Source: Rachycentron canadum
Taxonomy: Eukaryota > Chordata > Actinopteri > Carangiformes > Rachycentridae
Direction: 5' to 3'
Length of the DNA stretch: 64,000 nt
Assembly (NCBI GenBank): GCA_038496675.1
Contig: CM076660.1
Coordinates: forward strand, 12,116,514-12,180,513
Part shown: piece after piece, positions 1-12,200 of the stretch
Position numbering within the stretch: the first letter of the stretch is position 1
Layout: every line of letters begins with the position of its first letter
Position numbers and translations under genes: made by a program
The notes under the pieces: model-generated
What the model saw: the letters and a program-made list of their open reading frames with translations, nothing else
Told to the model about the DNA's origin: nothing
Database searches by the model: none

Positions 1-2259
1 TTATTGGAAAAAAAAAACAAACATGCAAAAAAAAACAAACAAACAAAAAAAACCATTCTTTTCTCCTCAGACTTTTTTCTGTTCACATACAGCGATCTAG
101 CAGGATAAAGCTTAGTGAGAAAGTCTATTCAGAAGTAAGCTAAGCTTTTAGTCATCCATCCCTTCTCCTCCCATCTCATGTCAGCAACACAACACAGACA
201 GAAATAGCAGTGAAATAAGCTAAACGCTCCATTTTCACAGGAGACACAATAGACACCCTGTAGACAGAATTTCACAAGTGATGATTCACTAAGTGTTTGT
301 GTGTGTGAACCAAGCACTAACTCACTATGCACAGCAAAGAGGTTGCCATCACACAGAACGGTGAAGAACAACAGGGGAATCCAGAAATAGTATCTTCCAG
401 TTGCTTGATTGTTGTTTTGCACTGATATTCTGTATTGAAGTGCATCACAAAACAACAACAAACCAGCTCCTTATCAACAAGCTTTGCCTCTCTGAATGCA
501 GCATAACACACAGCTCACAGTTTTATTCAGTTAAGCTCAGTCCCATCAGTGATTCCCATCTCTTTTTCTGCCTCAGTCTCTTCCCCCTCCCTTTTCCCTC
601 CCTATCACCTTAATAATACAGAGTTAATGAGGGCTGGGTGAGGTGATCAATCCCATTTTCATACTTATAGATGGCATACCAGCACACTACATCTGCCCAA
701 ATAATCTCTTCTTTCCCCCCACCTCTCTCTACCACTCCACTCCCACATACACAGTCAGACACCTTTTTGTCTCCCAGGGGGAGTCACTCTATATCGCAGG
801 GGGAACTGTAACAGGATTTCTGCAGGCTCTTGGGTCAGAGTGGGCGGTCATAGCTAACTGAATAAGGAGAATGAGAAAATCAGATAATCTGCAATAAAAG
901 CCAATTTATTTCCTTATTGCACACAGACAAGGCAGCGTTTTCTCCCTGTGATGAAATTGCTGGAAAATCACAATATGACAATAATAGGATTTATTATTTA
1001 AAGCGAAATGAAAAATGGCCAAACACATGCTCACATCATCCGTCAGCACATGTTCATGCACAAGGTTTGTCTCTTCGTTACCCACACATGCTAAAATACA
1101 GAAACGGGTGGTCGCAAAAACTACAGTGTCACCTTCCAAATTTAATGTGAGCCTCATCCATGCAAAGTTACATGCGAAGAAACATGAGTACCACCTACAC
1201 AGACTCAGGCAGTGACTATCGCTGCAGCAGGAGCAGAGACAAAGACACAGGCGTTATCTCTGGGGCAGAATGGGGCTTGCAAAATAAAGGTGTGTTACAC
1301 ACTTAAACTATCTTCTTAACTGTTTTTTTTTTTTTTTTTTTTTTAATTTCATCAAATGTAAAGACCGAATCTCCACTAAATCAGACATGGCCCGACTTCA
1401 TTGTCTGGTTTTGCTGTAGTGCGCAGCCTTTGAGGATGGATTGTAGTCAAGATGGATAAGGGGAAGACAGATGTGCAGGAAATTAAATAAGAAATGAGAC
1501 AGTAACAATATAATAAGGCAACAAAAAACAAAGAGGAACTGGAAGGGAGATTACCATGATATGAAATAAACTGACTACTACCGTCTAGGGGAGAGAATTA
1601 GTGGGAAGGGGGAAGACTTGTGTTTATTGGTTGACTGTGCCCTGCAGTTAAAACTCAGACTAACATAGATCCAGACAGTGGTGGCATGGAGGAGAGGAGA
1701 AAAAGGATGTCTGTCCATGGTTGCTGGTAGCACTGCATTGTTATTAGCAAAGCCCCTCCGCCCACTACCCTCGCTCCTGTCGCAGAGAAAATGTTAACTC
1801 TTGCATGGCTGGTGGGCAAAACTGTATGAGGGACAAAGAGGAAAGAGGAGAAGAGAGACGTTCATCTCAAATGCAAAGCAGTTGCAGACAAAGAAAGGCA
1901 ACGATAGCAAAATCCTATGTGGGACCGTGAAGGAAGTTGCCACATGCTCACACACAAACACACACAGCCACACAGAGTCAGACATAAAGCAGGCAAAGTG
2001 AGAGACAGCCCAGACAAAAGAAAAGCTGAGTGCAACTTAGACCAGCTGAGTCACTTCTATTTATTTTAGGAAAATATGATAATAGAAGCAAATGATGCTG
2101 CAGAGAGCTTATTGTAATGTGTAATGTGTGTGTATGCATGTGTAATGTGCAAGTGGCAAAGCCCCAGGGGTGTGGGGGAGGAAGAACTGGCAAAGGATCA
2201 GTGAGAGGTGAGCAAAGAACAGCGTAAGCCGAGGGTCTTGGATTGGTGATGATATGCAA

Positions 2260-2291
<32 letters not shown>

Positions 2292-4925
2292 ATGAAAGAA
2301 AAAAAGGGGAGTGGGTGAGCGGGAACTGGCTGTAAAAAAAAAGAGAGACTGTTTTAATATAAAGGAGAGTGAGAGAGGAAAAGATGGGGCCAAGAACTCA
2401 TTTGGGAAATAAAGCTCAGGTTGAATTCACATATGCTGCTGACGTTTATGTTTATTTTTGGGAAAGTGAACAAGCCTTGAAAAGAATATAGATATACGGT
2501 GAGGAGATGTATCATAAAACATTAATGATGTGGACTCATTGAATGTTTCTGTGGCCTTTCACAGTCAAACTAAATAAAGCTCTTACAGCTCTGTCCTCAT
2601 AAAAACACTGCTGCTCACACAGTTTAAGCTCATTCATAGAGTTGCACTCATTAGCTTAATAAAAGCTGTAGATGGTTGAGTAATATCTTTAAAATCACAG
2701 CGTGCACAAAAATATCCACAGCACTTCCCTTAAACTGACTGCACAAATTCAGCAAATGGATGCACACACATACACACAAGTGGCTAAGAGTGTGTGTGTG
2801 ATCAGTGGAGGCGTGCCTTTCCGTTCACCCTCTGATGTCCTGCCTGTGACTGCAGGGGAGGAGCTACAACAACAAGCTCATTGCCACCTTCTAGACAGAC
2901 AAAGGCAGTGTGAATTTGAGAGTGCGTGTTTGCATGTGTTGACATGTTATTCACACTGCATTTACACACACACGTGCGCATACACGTACACACACACTCA
3001 CTCAACTAACAAGCGTCCTCGTTCTTGCACTGAACATTATGGTGCCTCCTAATTGTTTAATTAGTGTTGACGACAATTATCATCAACAACTATTATCAAA
3101 TAACTATTATCAAAATAATTGCATCCTCTTCCTCCTTCTGCCATTCCCTGTCTTCATTTCACTTCTTTTATTTTATTCACTCTTTTTCAACATATTAATA
3201 TTCTGGAATATAAAACCCACTGATAAATAAAGCAAAACACTTTAGTTCAAACAAAAGTATAAACAAGGGTAAAAAGAATAAATTAACCTGAAATAAAACA
3301 GTTCAATGTGACTGACATACTTTTCTTCCCTCTCTCCTTCACTTCACTTATCATCTCTATTTTCTCCCTCCTTCCTCTTCCCTCTCCTCTGTTCTGTCCT
3401 ATAAAATGACCTTGAAGGTCGCACCGGTGTGCTACACTCACAGGCTTTGTGACAAACTGTCTAACCTGCAGAAACACACACACGGACATAAGCACCTGAG
3501 CCAACTTAAATAACACACACACACACACACTGCTGCGAGTGGCTTTCCTGGCAGAGATCTGCAGAATTGATCAGTGCTCAGACATTGCAGAGGTCAGATG
3601 TAATGAATCAATCACACATGCATCAGCATCTAGAACAGCAGCTACAGCAGCTACAGCAGACAGTGCACAGTTACAAGCCAAGGCCACAGGCTCTACTGCC
3701 CTGCTTTGATGCAGTGTCAACCTCCACATTAACATGACTGGGAGGGATTGGTGAGATTTACCGAAAATGGACTGGAATGTCCATGGATGTGGTAAGTCTC
3801 TGATATCAGGGTCGATATTGGCAGCAGACAATCCCAGTTAAACCACACGTCCCACACATATAATATATATAAGAGCTCAGTGTAGAATCTTATTAACCAC
3901 ATGTACTTGGGCAGTAAAGCCAAAATGCTAGATGATGCCATCTCTGACAGAGATCTGGTAAACACTAACAAAGATGGGAAAACTGAGCCAACCACAGTCT
4001 CAAGGACAACTTGATCATTGGACACCAATCAATCAGGACAAGAGACAGCTGAGTGTGAAAGACGTGCCCTCAGCCAGCTCACCTTTATTGGATCCGTCCT
4101 CTCCTCTCACTGCTTGGAGGAGCTTAAAGGTGACAGTGAGGACATGGGAATTGTTGCAAAAGTAGCTCAGGCACAGAGAAATACTCCTACTATGTATTTG
4201 CATGGAAGTAGTTAGAAGGTAGTAAAGAAGTCAGGTTGTTTGTGAACGCAAGACACAAGAGAGTGCGACAGTGTCATTCATGAAGAGAAGAAACAGAATA
4301 TTATTTCACAGAATAAAACCACTGCCTATGGTTAAAGGTTAAAAAAAAAGGTTTCCTTGAAGATTTGATCAGATCAAATCCTTCATCCTGTACTGTTCAC
4401 ACTCTTCAAACACGACTTTCAATAAATGGTTCAAGAAAAAACACTATTCAGGTACATTTTACACTTTTTTTTGTGGATGCAAGAAAAGAAGATAGTACAA
4501 AATCTCAAATAAATAAATAGGCCTGTGAATATAAATACATATTCTTCCACAATGATTACAAGTGTGTCTCTCATCAGCTGTCAGTACAGTGGCTCATAGC
4601 TGGAGCCTGATAATCAGCCTTAGCCACAGAGACTTGACCTGCGCCATCCATCACACACCGACCTGCTCTTCCCCGTCTGACCTCAGTCTGTCTCACTCTC
4701 CTCTCTGCTCCACTTACACCCGGGTTTCTTCAGAAGAGACAAGCCGTGAAATGTTCAAACGGTCAACCACAAACTGTCCTGCAGTGGAAGAACAACGAGC
4801 TTTTTTTTTTTTTTTTGCGGAAAAAAAAGGAGCGAAACGAGTCAGGAGCGCGCGACGCTTCTGCAAGAAACGTTGCAAAAAAAAAAAAAATAAAAATAAA
4901 AATAATTATTATTATAGCCACTCAC
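1..4925. other. Non-coding stretch, no gene recognised
   Basis: AT-rich sequence with homopolymers (T run 1323-1344; A run about 2258-2275 then AAAAG units), CA runs (about 2980-3000 and 3511-3530) and short ORFs only. It is probably the first intron of the minus-strand gene suggested at 4926-5056, or intergenic. A block at 3901-4215 has two short plus-strand frames with protein-like composition but no family match. Confidence 0.5.
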
Positions 4926-5056
4926 CTGCAGGTTTCTCTGGTGTTGATTCATTGAAGAATGTCGGTCAAACTGCTGGAGTTGCAAAACAAAACACAAGCG
5001 CGTCTTTCCCACTCTCTCCTCTCTATTTCTCTGTGCGTCTGAGTGGCAAAAACAGT
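4926..5056 (-). other. Putative 5' exon of an unidentified minus-strand gene
   Basis: On the minus strand a (CT)n tract leads into TTCTTAG (acceptor-like) before 5056. After 131 bases, CTGCAG meets a perfect donor GTGAGT (last exon base 4926). An ATG at 4952-4950 is open to the donor (MNQHQRNLQ), and one frame is open throughout the block. It may also be the tail of a longer first exon reaching toward 5250, where the sequence is CG-richer. No downstream exon could be recognised in 1-4925, so the gene is not identified. Confidence 0.4.
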
Positions 5057-5059
5057 CTA

Positions 5060-5062
<3 letters not shown>

Positions 5063-5122
<60 letters not shown>

Positions 5123-5152
5123 TGCGGACAGGAGGAGGAGGAGGAGGAGGAG
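5063..5152. repeat. (AG)n followed by (GAG)n microsatellite
   Basis: A pure AG run (5063-5119) followed by GGA/GAG triplets (5131-5152). On the minus strand it is a long polypyrimidine tract. Confidence 0.97.
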
Positions 5153-5326
5153 CGGTGCTGATGCTGCAGCCGACACCTCTCAGGGCATCCTCATCCTCAC
5201 CCTCATGCTCTGACTCCCTTCTCTTTCAACACGTTTGCGCTCCCTGCTGGATCGTGGGAGAAGTATGACGACGGAGAAAAGGCTTCACCATAAACAGCAA
5301 CTAGATGGGGTTTTGAAAAAGCTGGT

Positions 5327-5332
5327 TTTATT
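5327..5332 (-). other. slc7a1: Candidate polyadenylation signal AATAAA of slc7a1
   Basis: A perfect AATAAA on the minus strand, the last one before the CpG- and GA-rich block at 4.9-5.25 kb. Confidence 0.4.
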
Positions 5333-8300
5333 TAGTTATGCATGAAGCAGACAACGAGGGCAACAAAAAGGGACGAGATACAAATATAGGAAATCTTAAC
5401 TGACAGGAGTACAAGGGATGAAAGCTCCTCTGTGAAGGAGTTTTGAGACTGGACGGAAGAAACATGAGATGATCCATGAGTTGCTGTCAGCACCTCATCC
5501 TCAGTGTCCCTGGGTCCTGACACTGGGACCAGCAGATGGCGCCAAAGTGAAGAAATGTCAAATCTCACACAGTGACATTGAATGTGAAAAAAGATATTTG
5601 TGCTCTTTATCTCTAACAGACCTAAAAGCCATTTTGTTCTGGCCTGTTAATAAACTACGACTGGAAATACCTGGAAATAAACATAATACAGGGTGTATCT
5701 GACAACAAACAAGCAACTCAAAAACATAACTCAAGTTCCAATTACTTTTTTTTTTTTTTGCAGGTTTCATGTGCATCTCATGGTCATGAGCAGATCCTTT
5801 CAGTTATCATGTAGATAGTTTCTCTATCATACATTGGCAACTGAGCAAACTCCATCTGCTGAAGAAGGCCATGAGGGGCAGCTGAAAGCTTGATGAAAAG
5901 CTTACATTTTTACAAGGTCATGGACACACTTGCATCTTTGCCACATTGACAATTATGAAGTCTCGTTTTTAAAAAGGTCACATGAATGGACGCAGCAAGA
6001 GCGAGATGATGCTGCTTCTCATTGAGGCAATGTTGAGTAAGCAGAAAACCACTGACAAAAAAAAATGTTAATGTGCTTTTCTTCACCAAAATGTCTACGC
6101 ATTTAAACACAATGGAAGCCAACTATGAATGATTAAAACAAAATGAATGACAAAAAGAAAAAGCTACGGCAAAACGGCACAAGCATGAAGCAGTCGGTCG
6201 TCAACACGGGGGGATTTGAAGCATCAAAAGCCTAATGATGTAACATGTTATGAAAGGGGAACACTAAGCAGAATCAAGAAGAAGGAAAGAAGCTCCTTTA
6301 ATCGTGTGTGTATACATCATCTTCATTTCAGAGGTAAACACTGAGGTTTGGCACAAATCATAAGAAAAGTTAGTACTGATGTTACCAGAAGATACACATG
6401 AATGAATCCCTTTGTATTGATTCAACAAAAAGTCAAATGCAAATGTGATGGAGGAAAAAAAGAAATAAGTACCACTGTGGATATTCACAACATCCAAATG
6501 TGTAAATGAAAACTGTTGTACTGTTGTTAAGTTGTACTGCGAATAGTCAAATTTCTTGTATTTTCATGAGCTTTCTGTTTTGTATGTAATGTGGAAATTG
6601 GTGAATTTTAGTTTAATTACTGTTTTGTGTAACAATTCAAAAAGGTTAACTATTGTGTTAAGCCCATATATAACAAAAGTAATATCACTGATTATAACTA
6701 CACTTCCACACTACTACACTTTAACTGCATTGTTTAGTTAACAAGGCATTACTGGCTGGGACAGCCACAGGACAAAAGAAGGTGAAGGCAATCCTGAGGT
6801 CACACTGCTGCACTGATCATGTAAACACAATATAATTAACACTATGTTAGGCACAAACGGAGCAACAAAGCCAAAGAACCTTGAAACAGATGCTCCTACA
6901 TACACACAAAATTAATTTGGCTTTCAAAATAACAAAAAGCCCCCCCCCCCCATTTACAAATAATTTACTGCAAGAAATATACACAACATTTTATATACAC
7001 GATTACATTGATTACACATGTAGTTTGTTGTAAAGGATTCCCAAAACAGCACAGTCAAAATGCATTTAAAGCTTAAAACTACTGAGAACACTGGTGACGT
7101 GTTGATGATTTGATATTAATGAGAGGATGCTTGTGAAATGGGAACTACATCGATTTGAGACATCAAAGTCTGTTTACAGGTCTTGGGGAGCACGACTGCA
7201 TAAAGAGTTGTATCAGCATTTTATGGCCCCGGAGGGAGCTGAGTAAAGTTTAAATTTCCTCAAATGATGTTACTTGAGTCAGCACTAATTGGATCTGAAA
7301 GAAAAATTTATTTGTGGGTGTGAGTTCAAGAGAAGTAAGTTTACCAGACCTCCGTAGCGCCACTCCTTAGCACTCTCTGCAAGAGGCTTCAAGCTGTATT
7401 AGCTGCATAATTAAACCTTGGACCAAACTATTTGTGTTTGAGCTGTATTATGGGTAATGTAGGAATCACTGATTTATCACGGGTTTATGAAAAGATAAAA
7501 GATACCTAAAAGTTTGAGATATTTTAATAACAAAAAAAAAAAAAAGATGGAAATAATTGTACAAGTGAGGTGAAATTCTACCAGATCAAATTCCTCATAG
7601 GCTTTGACTTAATTGTAAATATTAAATTGAATCAGATTTATTCATAATCTGAAGAGCACACTGGAAATTACCATGTTTTAGGAAGTGGGTAATAAAGAGA
7701 CATTAATAAACATGAGAAAAGGTGTAACATAAATTGAGAATGAATACATTACTCCAAATTGAACACTGAAAAAAAAAAAAAAATGAAAAAAAAGTTGGCC
7801 TGTATTATTTTTTGAGGAGAAACAAGCAACAGATGCAAATAGACACAGCAGCCAGCACTGTGAAAACCCACTAATATCTAATGTTACGACTAATTGACAG
7901 TTAACTACTACTATGTTGAGTATTAAATATTCCTAATTAGACAGAATATCTGTCATTATTACTGTCAGGAATATGTAAAATCAGGTGTCTAGTTGCCGAG
8001 TTAAAATATTCCTAATAGGCTTTAGACTGAATTATGTTCTGTGAATCTCTGTTTCTCAGTGCAAAGAACTGTCCAATAGGATATGTTGCTTATACAGCTA
8101 TTTCTGCATAATTTTCAGTCAGATTCACGACTTCTGATTTGTCATGACTTGCTGAGACATATGCCTGCAGCAAACCTCTACTGTATAACAACAGTATAAT
8201 TATATATAGGTACATTTCCTTTTGCAGGTAAAAGTCTGGAACCTCAGACGATATCAACGCAATCCTTCAGACTTAAAGCTGCTAGTTATCGCTTCCTGCT

Positions 8301-9067
8301 GGCCCAGATACGTGCAGCCATTGGCCTGACCAGCCTTTTCTGCTGGTGGACAAGTATAATTACATCACTAACAAGCCACGTGTTATAGTGTGTATTGTGC
8401 AAGCTCTAACCTGTCAGTGAGGACTGTTAGAGCAGCATTTCAACATCAATACATAAGAGTTTATCAAGTTTAAGAGAACGTTACTATTGGTATCAGTCTG
8501 TATTTAATACTGATGTGTTTAAAAACGGTAGTTTTTATGTTTTAAAAAAAAAGGCAAAAAGACAAAAAAATGTGTCACTGTAGAACTTTGTGGCATCATG
8601 TGCACACAATCCTACTGCCAGCAATGTAACCCATGCACTCCAAAGAAGTAACTACAACCCATCATGAAGAGAAACAAATATTGAGGTATTTTTGAGCCTC
8701 TCTGAAACACTGCCATGTCTCATGTCTCCAACATGAACTCACCTCCTCCAGCCAAGCGATAACAAGCAGCTGAACCTCAAGGCCAAACACAAGGGGTAAC
8801 AAGCTTATATTTCACAATACTCAAATAAAAGAACATGGCAATTATGGCTATAGAAGTTCTGTTTTTGCGCGAGTATTATCACCAGTAGTCTGTGTTGTAC
8901 CCAGCAGTCAAAGGGGAACGTCAGATCGTCAAACTTATTTATCATAATTTTCCCCAACAAGGAGTAAGGCCAGTGAGGGACTGGGAGTTGTCCTGTCAAA
9001 AATACTCTTACAGACAGACTGGCGTCAGGGCTGGTGAAGTGATGTATGCAGCATGTTCTAATGCTTC
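5327..9067 (-). other. slc7a1: Probable long 3' UTR of slc7a1
   Basis: There is no open frame of interest on either strand for 3.7 kb after the stop. AATAAA signals on the minus strand occur at 7637-7642, 7307-7312 and 5327-5332. The last lies just before what looks like the next gene's 5' exon, so it is the most likely end. Mammalian CAT-1 mRNAs also have very long regulated 3' UTRs. A C tract on the plus strand (about 6941-6950) and A/T homopolymers are the only other features. Where transcription really ends is inferred. Confidence 0.5.
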
Positions 9068-9252
9068 CTACAAATCTCCATCATCCTCTTCCCGAGAACT
9101 GATTCCATTGTGAAGAAAGGCCTCCTTTTCCAGTTTGCTGGTTTCGGACTGATGGTTGTGCTTGGAGCCAATCATCTCCATGTCTGGAGACGAGCGGGCC
9201 GTGGCGGCCTCAGCACTATGATGAATACCATAGCAGAAGTAGATCACGAAAC
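9068..9252 (-). CDS. slc7a1: slc7a1 last coding exon
   Basis: The acceptor is TTTTTCAG. It encodes residues 592-652 and the stop TAG (9070-9068). It begins FVIYFCYGIHHSAEA, the last membrane segment of CATs. A hydrophilic C-terminal tail follows, ending in an acidic REEDDGDL run, longer than in human CAT-1. Confidence 0.93.
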
Positions 9253-12200
9253 CTGAAAAAGCAAGAACAAGAAATATCATTAATCTCTGTGTAATATAGC
9301 CACTGCAAAATTACTGTTTTTGAAACTCCCAAAGTGAGTTTGAGATAAGCTCACTCTTTTTTTTCTAATGTAAAGGAAAAAAAAAAAACCTATTGGAAAC
9401 TTTTTAAAGCATTGAGAGTACAATTTCTATGAGGGGTATGTCTGTGGGACTGACAAGGTACGAAGAATAGTCACAGAGTATAACTACCTATAGCCATCCA
9501 GACTGAAAATCGTATCCAGGTGCCTCTGTCCAACTGCATCATCAGGTAGACATTGACAAACATGCTGATCACTGGGATAAAGGGCAGCATTGGAACCTAA
9601 AGAACCAAATATCACAGAGATGAACAAAGTGGCTGGCATTGAGTTATAGCAAACACTGAAGTAAAGGTAGCGTTGAACAAAGTGCCTAAAAATACTACTT
9701 TTAGTCTCTGGAATTGAACCTTGAAAGAGAGCTTTGTCTTGCTCTCAGGCTGTCTCCAGATGATGAAGGTGAGGAGGAGACACACCATGAAGATAATGCT
9801 GAGGGCTATTATGTTCCACACAGCAATGCCTCCTTGCACTGCCAGTATACTGAACGCCAGGATCAACATTCCTGCAGAAAGAGATTCATTTTTCAAAAAT
9901 TTTAAATGCATCAATCACATCTTCATCTGGATTAAAACTTAAGACTCTTCTCAGCTTCTTTACGAAAGCAGTAATGCAACTCTCGCCATTTTATAATTTT
10001 TTTCTGCATTTCATCACTGCATGCAAGTAAGTCTGGATCACGTACCCATTAAAGAGGCACAGATGTTGACAGTGAAGCCTGATAATGTGGATGGCTCAGG
10101 GTTGTCTGGGAATAGCAGGGTCTTGAGGCTAAACCTTTCCTCCACGCCTGGCAGGATGCCCATACTGGGGACACTGATGCCATCGCTCAGCTCCACCTCC
10201 TCCTGGGCACTGGCCATCTGATACACCACACTGGGCTGCTCCGGCTGGTACCTGACACACACAGTCCCTTGATTTACCGCTGCGACTTCACCATTTAAAA
10301 CTACTTGCCTGTGGGTTTTTTAATTACACTGCAACAGCACATTTAGGTCTGTTATGCCATGAGTGGTAGTACAGGTAAAGGTAAAGTTTATTTGTATAGC
10401 ACATTATTATATACAGAGGACATTCAATGTGCTTTAGAGGAATAAAAGAAACATAAAAATATAGTCAAAATAAGCATTAAAAAAGAACTGTATAAAAACA
10501 GATTATAAAATAAATAATAGATATAATGATTAATGCAGTATCAAACTGTTTTCAGCATGAATGCTGGGCTGAGATTCACTGGCTGCTACAGACAAATATA
10601 AACATACAATATATGGCAGCTGGATTGAAGCTGGACAAACTTCAACACTCCCTTGATAGTTATGTCTTCACACTAACCTCAGCACCAAGACACATGCAGC
10701 CACTAATGTGTAGGCGAGCAGCGTCCCTATTGACATCAGGTCCACCAAGTCCTTCAGGTCAAATAGAAATGCCATGATAGCTTCAAAGAAGAGACACAAG
10801 AGAAGAGAGGTAGATTGAAATATTTGTTTGACTGTAATAACCTTAGATACAGAAATATTAAGAACCATCATGTTTTCATTTTCCAATGAGCATTTTCTAC
10901 ATTGTGACAAGTTATTGAAAAACCACTTTCTTCATTGTTGTTTGTGCCTCTATTTTACCAACACAGAGGTCAAAGGTGACCTCAGTATACAAGTTGTACT
11001 CATCTGCTTGCTATTTTTTTTTTTTTACATCACCTAATACCTTCTTCTTCTCTATCTCCCCCTCTCAGTCATCCTCTCTCTCTTTGCTTTCCTTATGCCT
11101 GCTTATTCCACATTCTCTATTCCTCTTACCAGACATAACCCCGGCGGTCACAGTGGACGTTATGGGGGCTTTCCTCTCACTGACGTGGGCCAGGAAGGAG
11201 AAGAGCAGGCCATCCCGAGCCATGGCAAAGATGATACGGGGTAGGGGGAACATGGAACCCAACAGACTGGGGCAGAGTGGGGAGGAAAATCAGATTGGAG
11301 ATGACAGTTGTAGGTGAAGGCAGAGGAACAAGAGCAAAGGAAGAATTGAAAGAGGTCAGTAGGGGAGAAAGGGGAAGAATTGGCGAAAGGAGACGAATAT
11401 GGTTGGTAAGATAGGAGTTATGGGATTTGGGGCGGGAGAACGTGGAATGATATCAGACTGGCTGCACTGTGGAGCAGCGTGCCAGCATGCAAAACTTCTC
11501 TCCCTTAAATAGCAAATATGGTGCTCCACATGCTGTTACTCTCCTTTCCAATATAAAACATTAGGTTACGTTATCATGCAGTTTAGTTTGATTTTGATTT
11601 TCTTTCTTACATCACTAAGATGCAAGTAGAAAATATCTCTGAGGTTCATTAGAAAATATACACAGTCACTGACCCATATTAGATGGATGATAAAGTAGAG
11701 ATACAATAACCTGGACTGCCTCAGCTAGCTAAAAAGAGACATGGACAGTTAGAGATGATCTTTTCATGCTTGAGTGCTGATTTCTGCCCGGTTTATTCAA
11801 TACACACTTTAAGTCTGCTGGTGGGCCAGAGCATATGCAGTCCTGCAGCATGAAAAGAAGCCTCAGTGTACATTGATGCTGTTTTAGAACATGCGTGTTA
11901 GTGTCTCACCTGCCCCTATGCCAGAGGTGAGGGTTGCAATTAGCGGGGTTTTGGTGCGGGGGCTGATCTCGGCCATGAACTTGAAAAGCAGCCCATCATC
12001 GGCCATAGCCCAGATCACGCGGGGCATAGGGAACATAGCACCCAGCAGGCTACCAGGGGGAAGACCAGGATATATAATATCCACACTTACGTACATGGAC
12101 AAAGACACCAGCTCACATATACAAAAATAGCACACAGTATACATACGTTACATTGATACAACATAATAATATGGTAAGAAAAACAGTGGTATGCAGGAGC

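Noticed and set aside
4562..5161. Plus-strand frame of 199 codons
   Set aside because: It runs through poly-T, poly-A, AG and GAG repeats (poly-F, K, RE and E) and has no domain; it is a low-complexity artefact.
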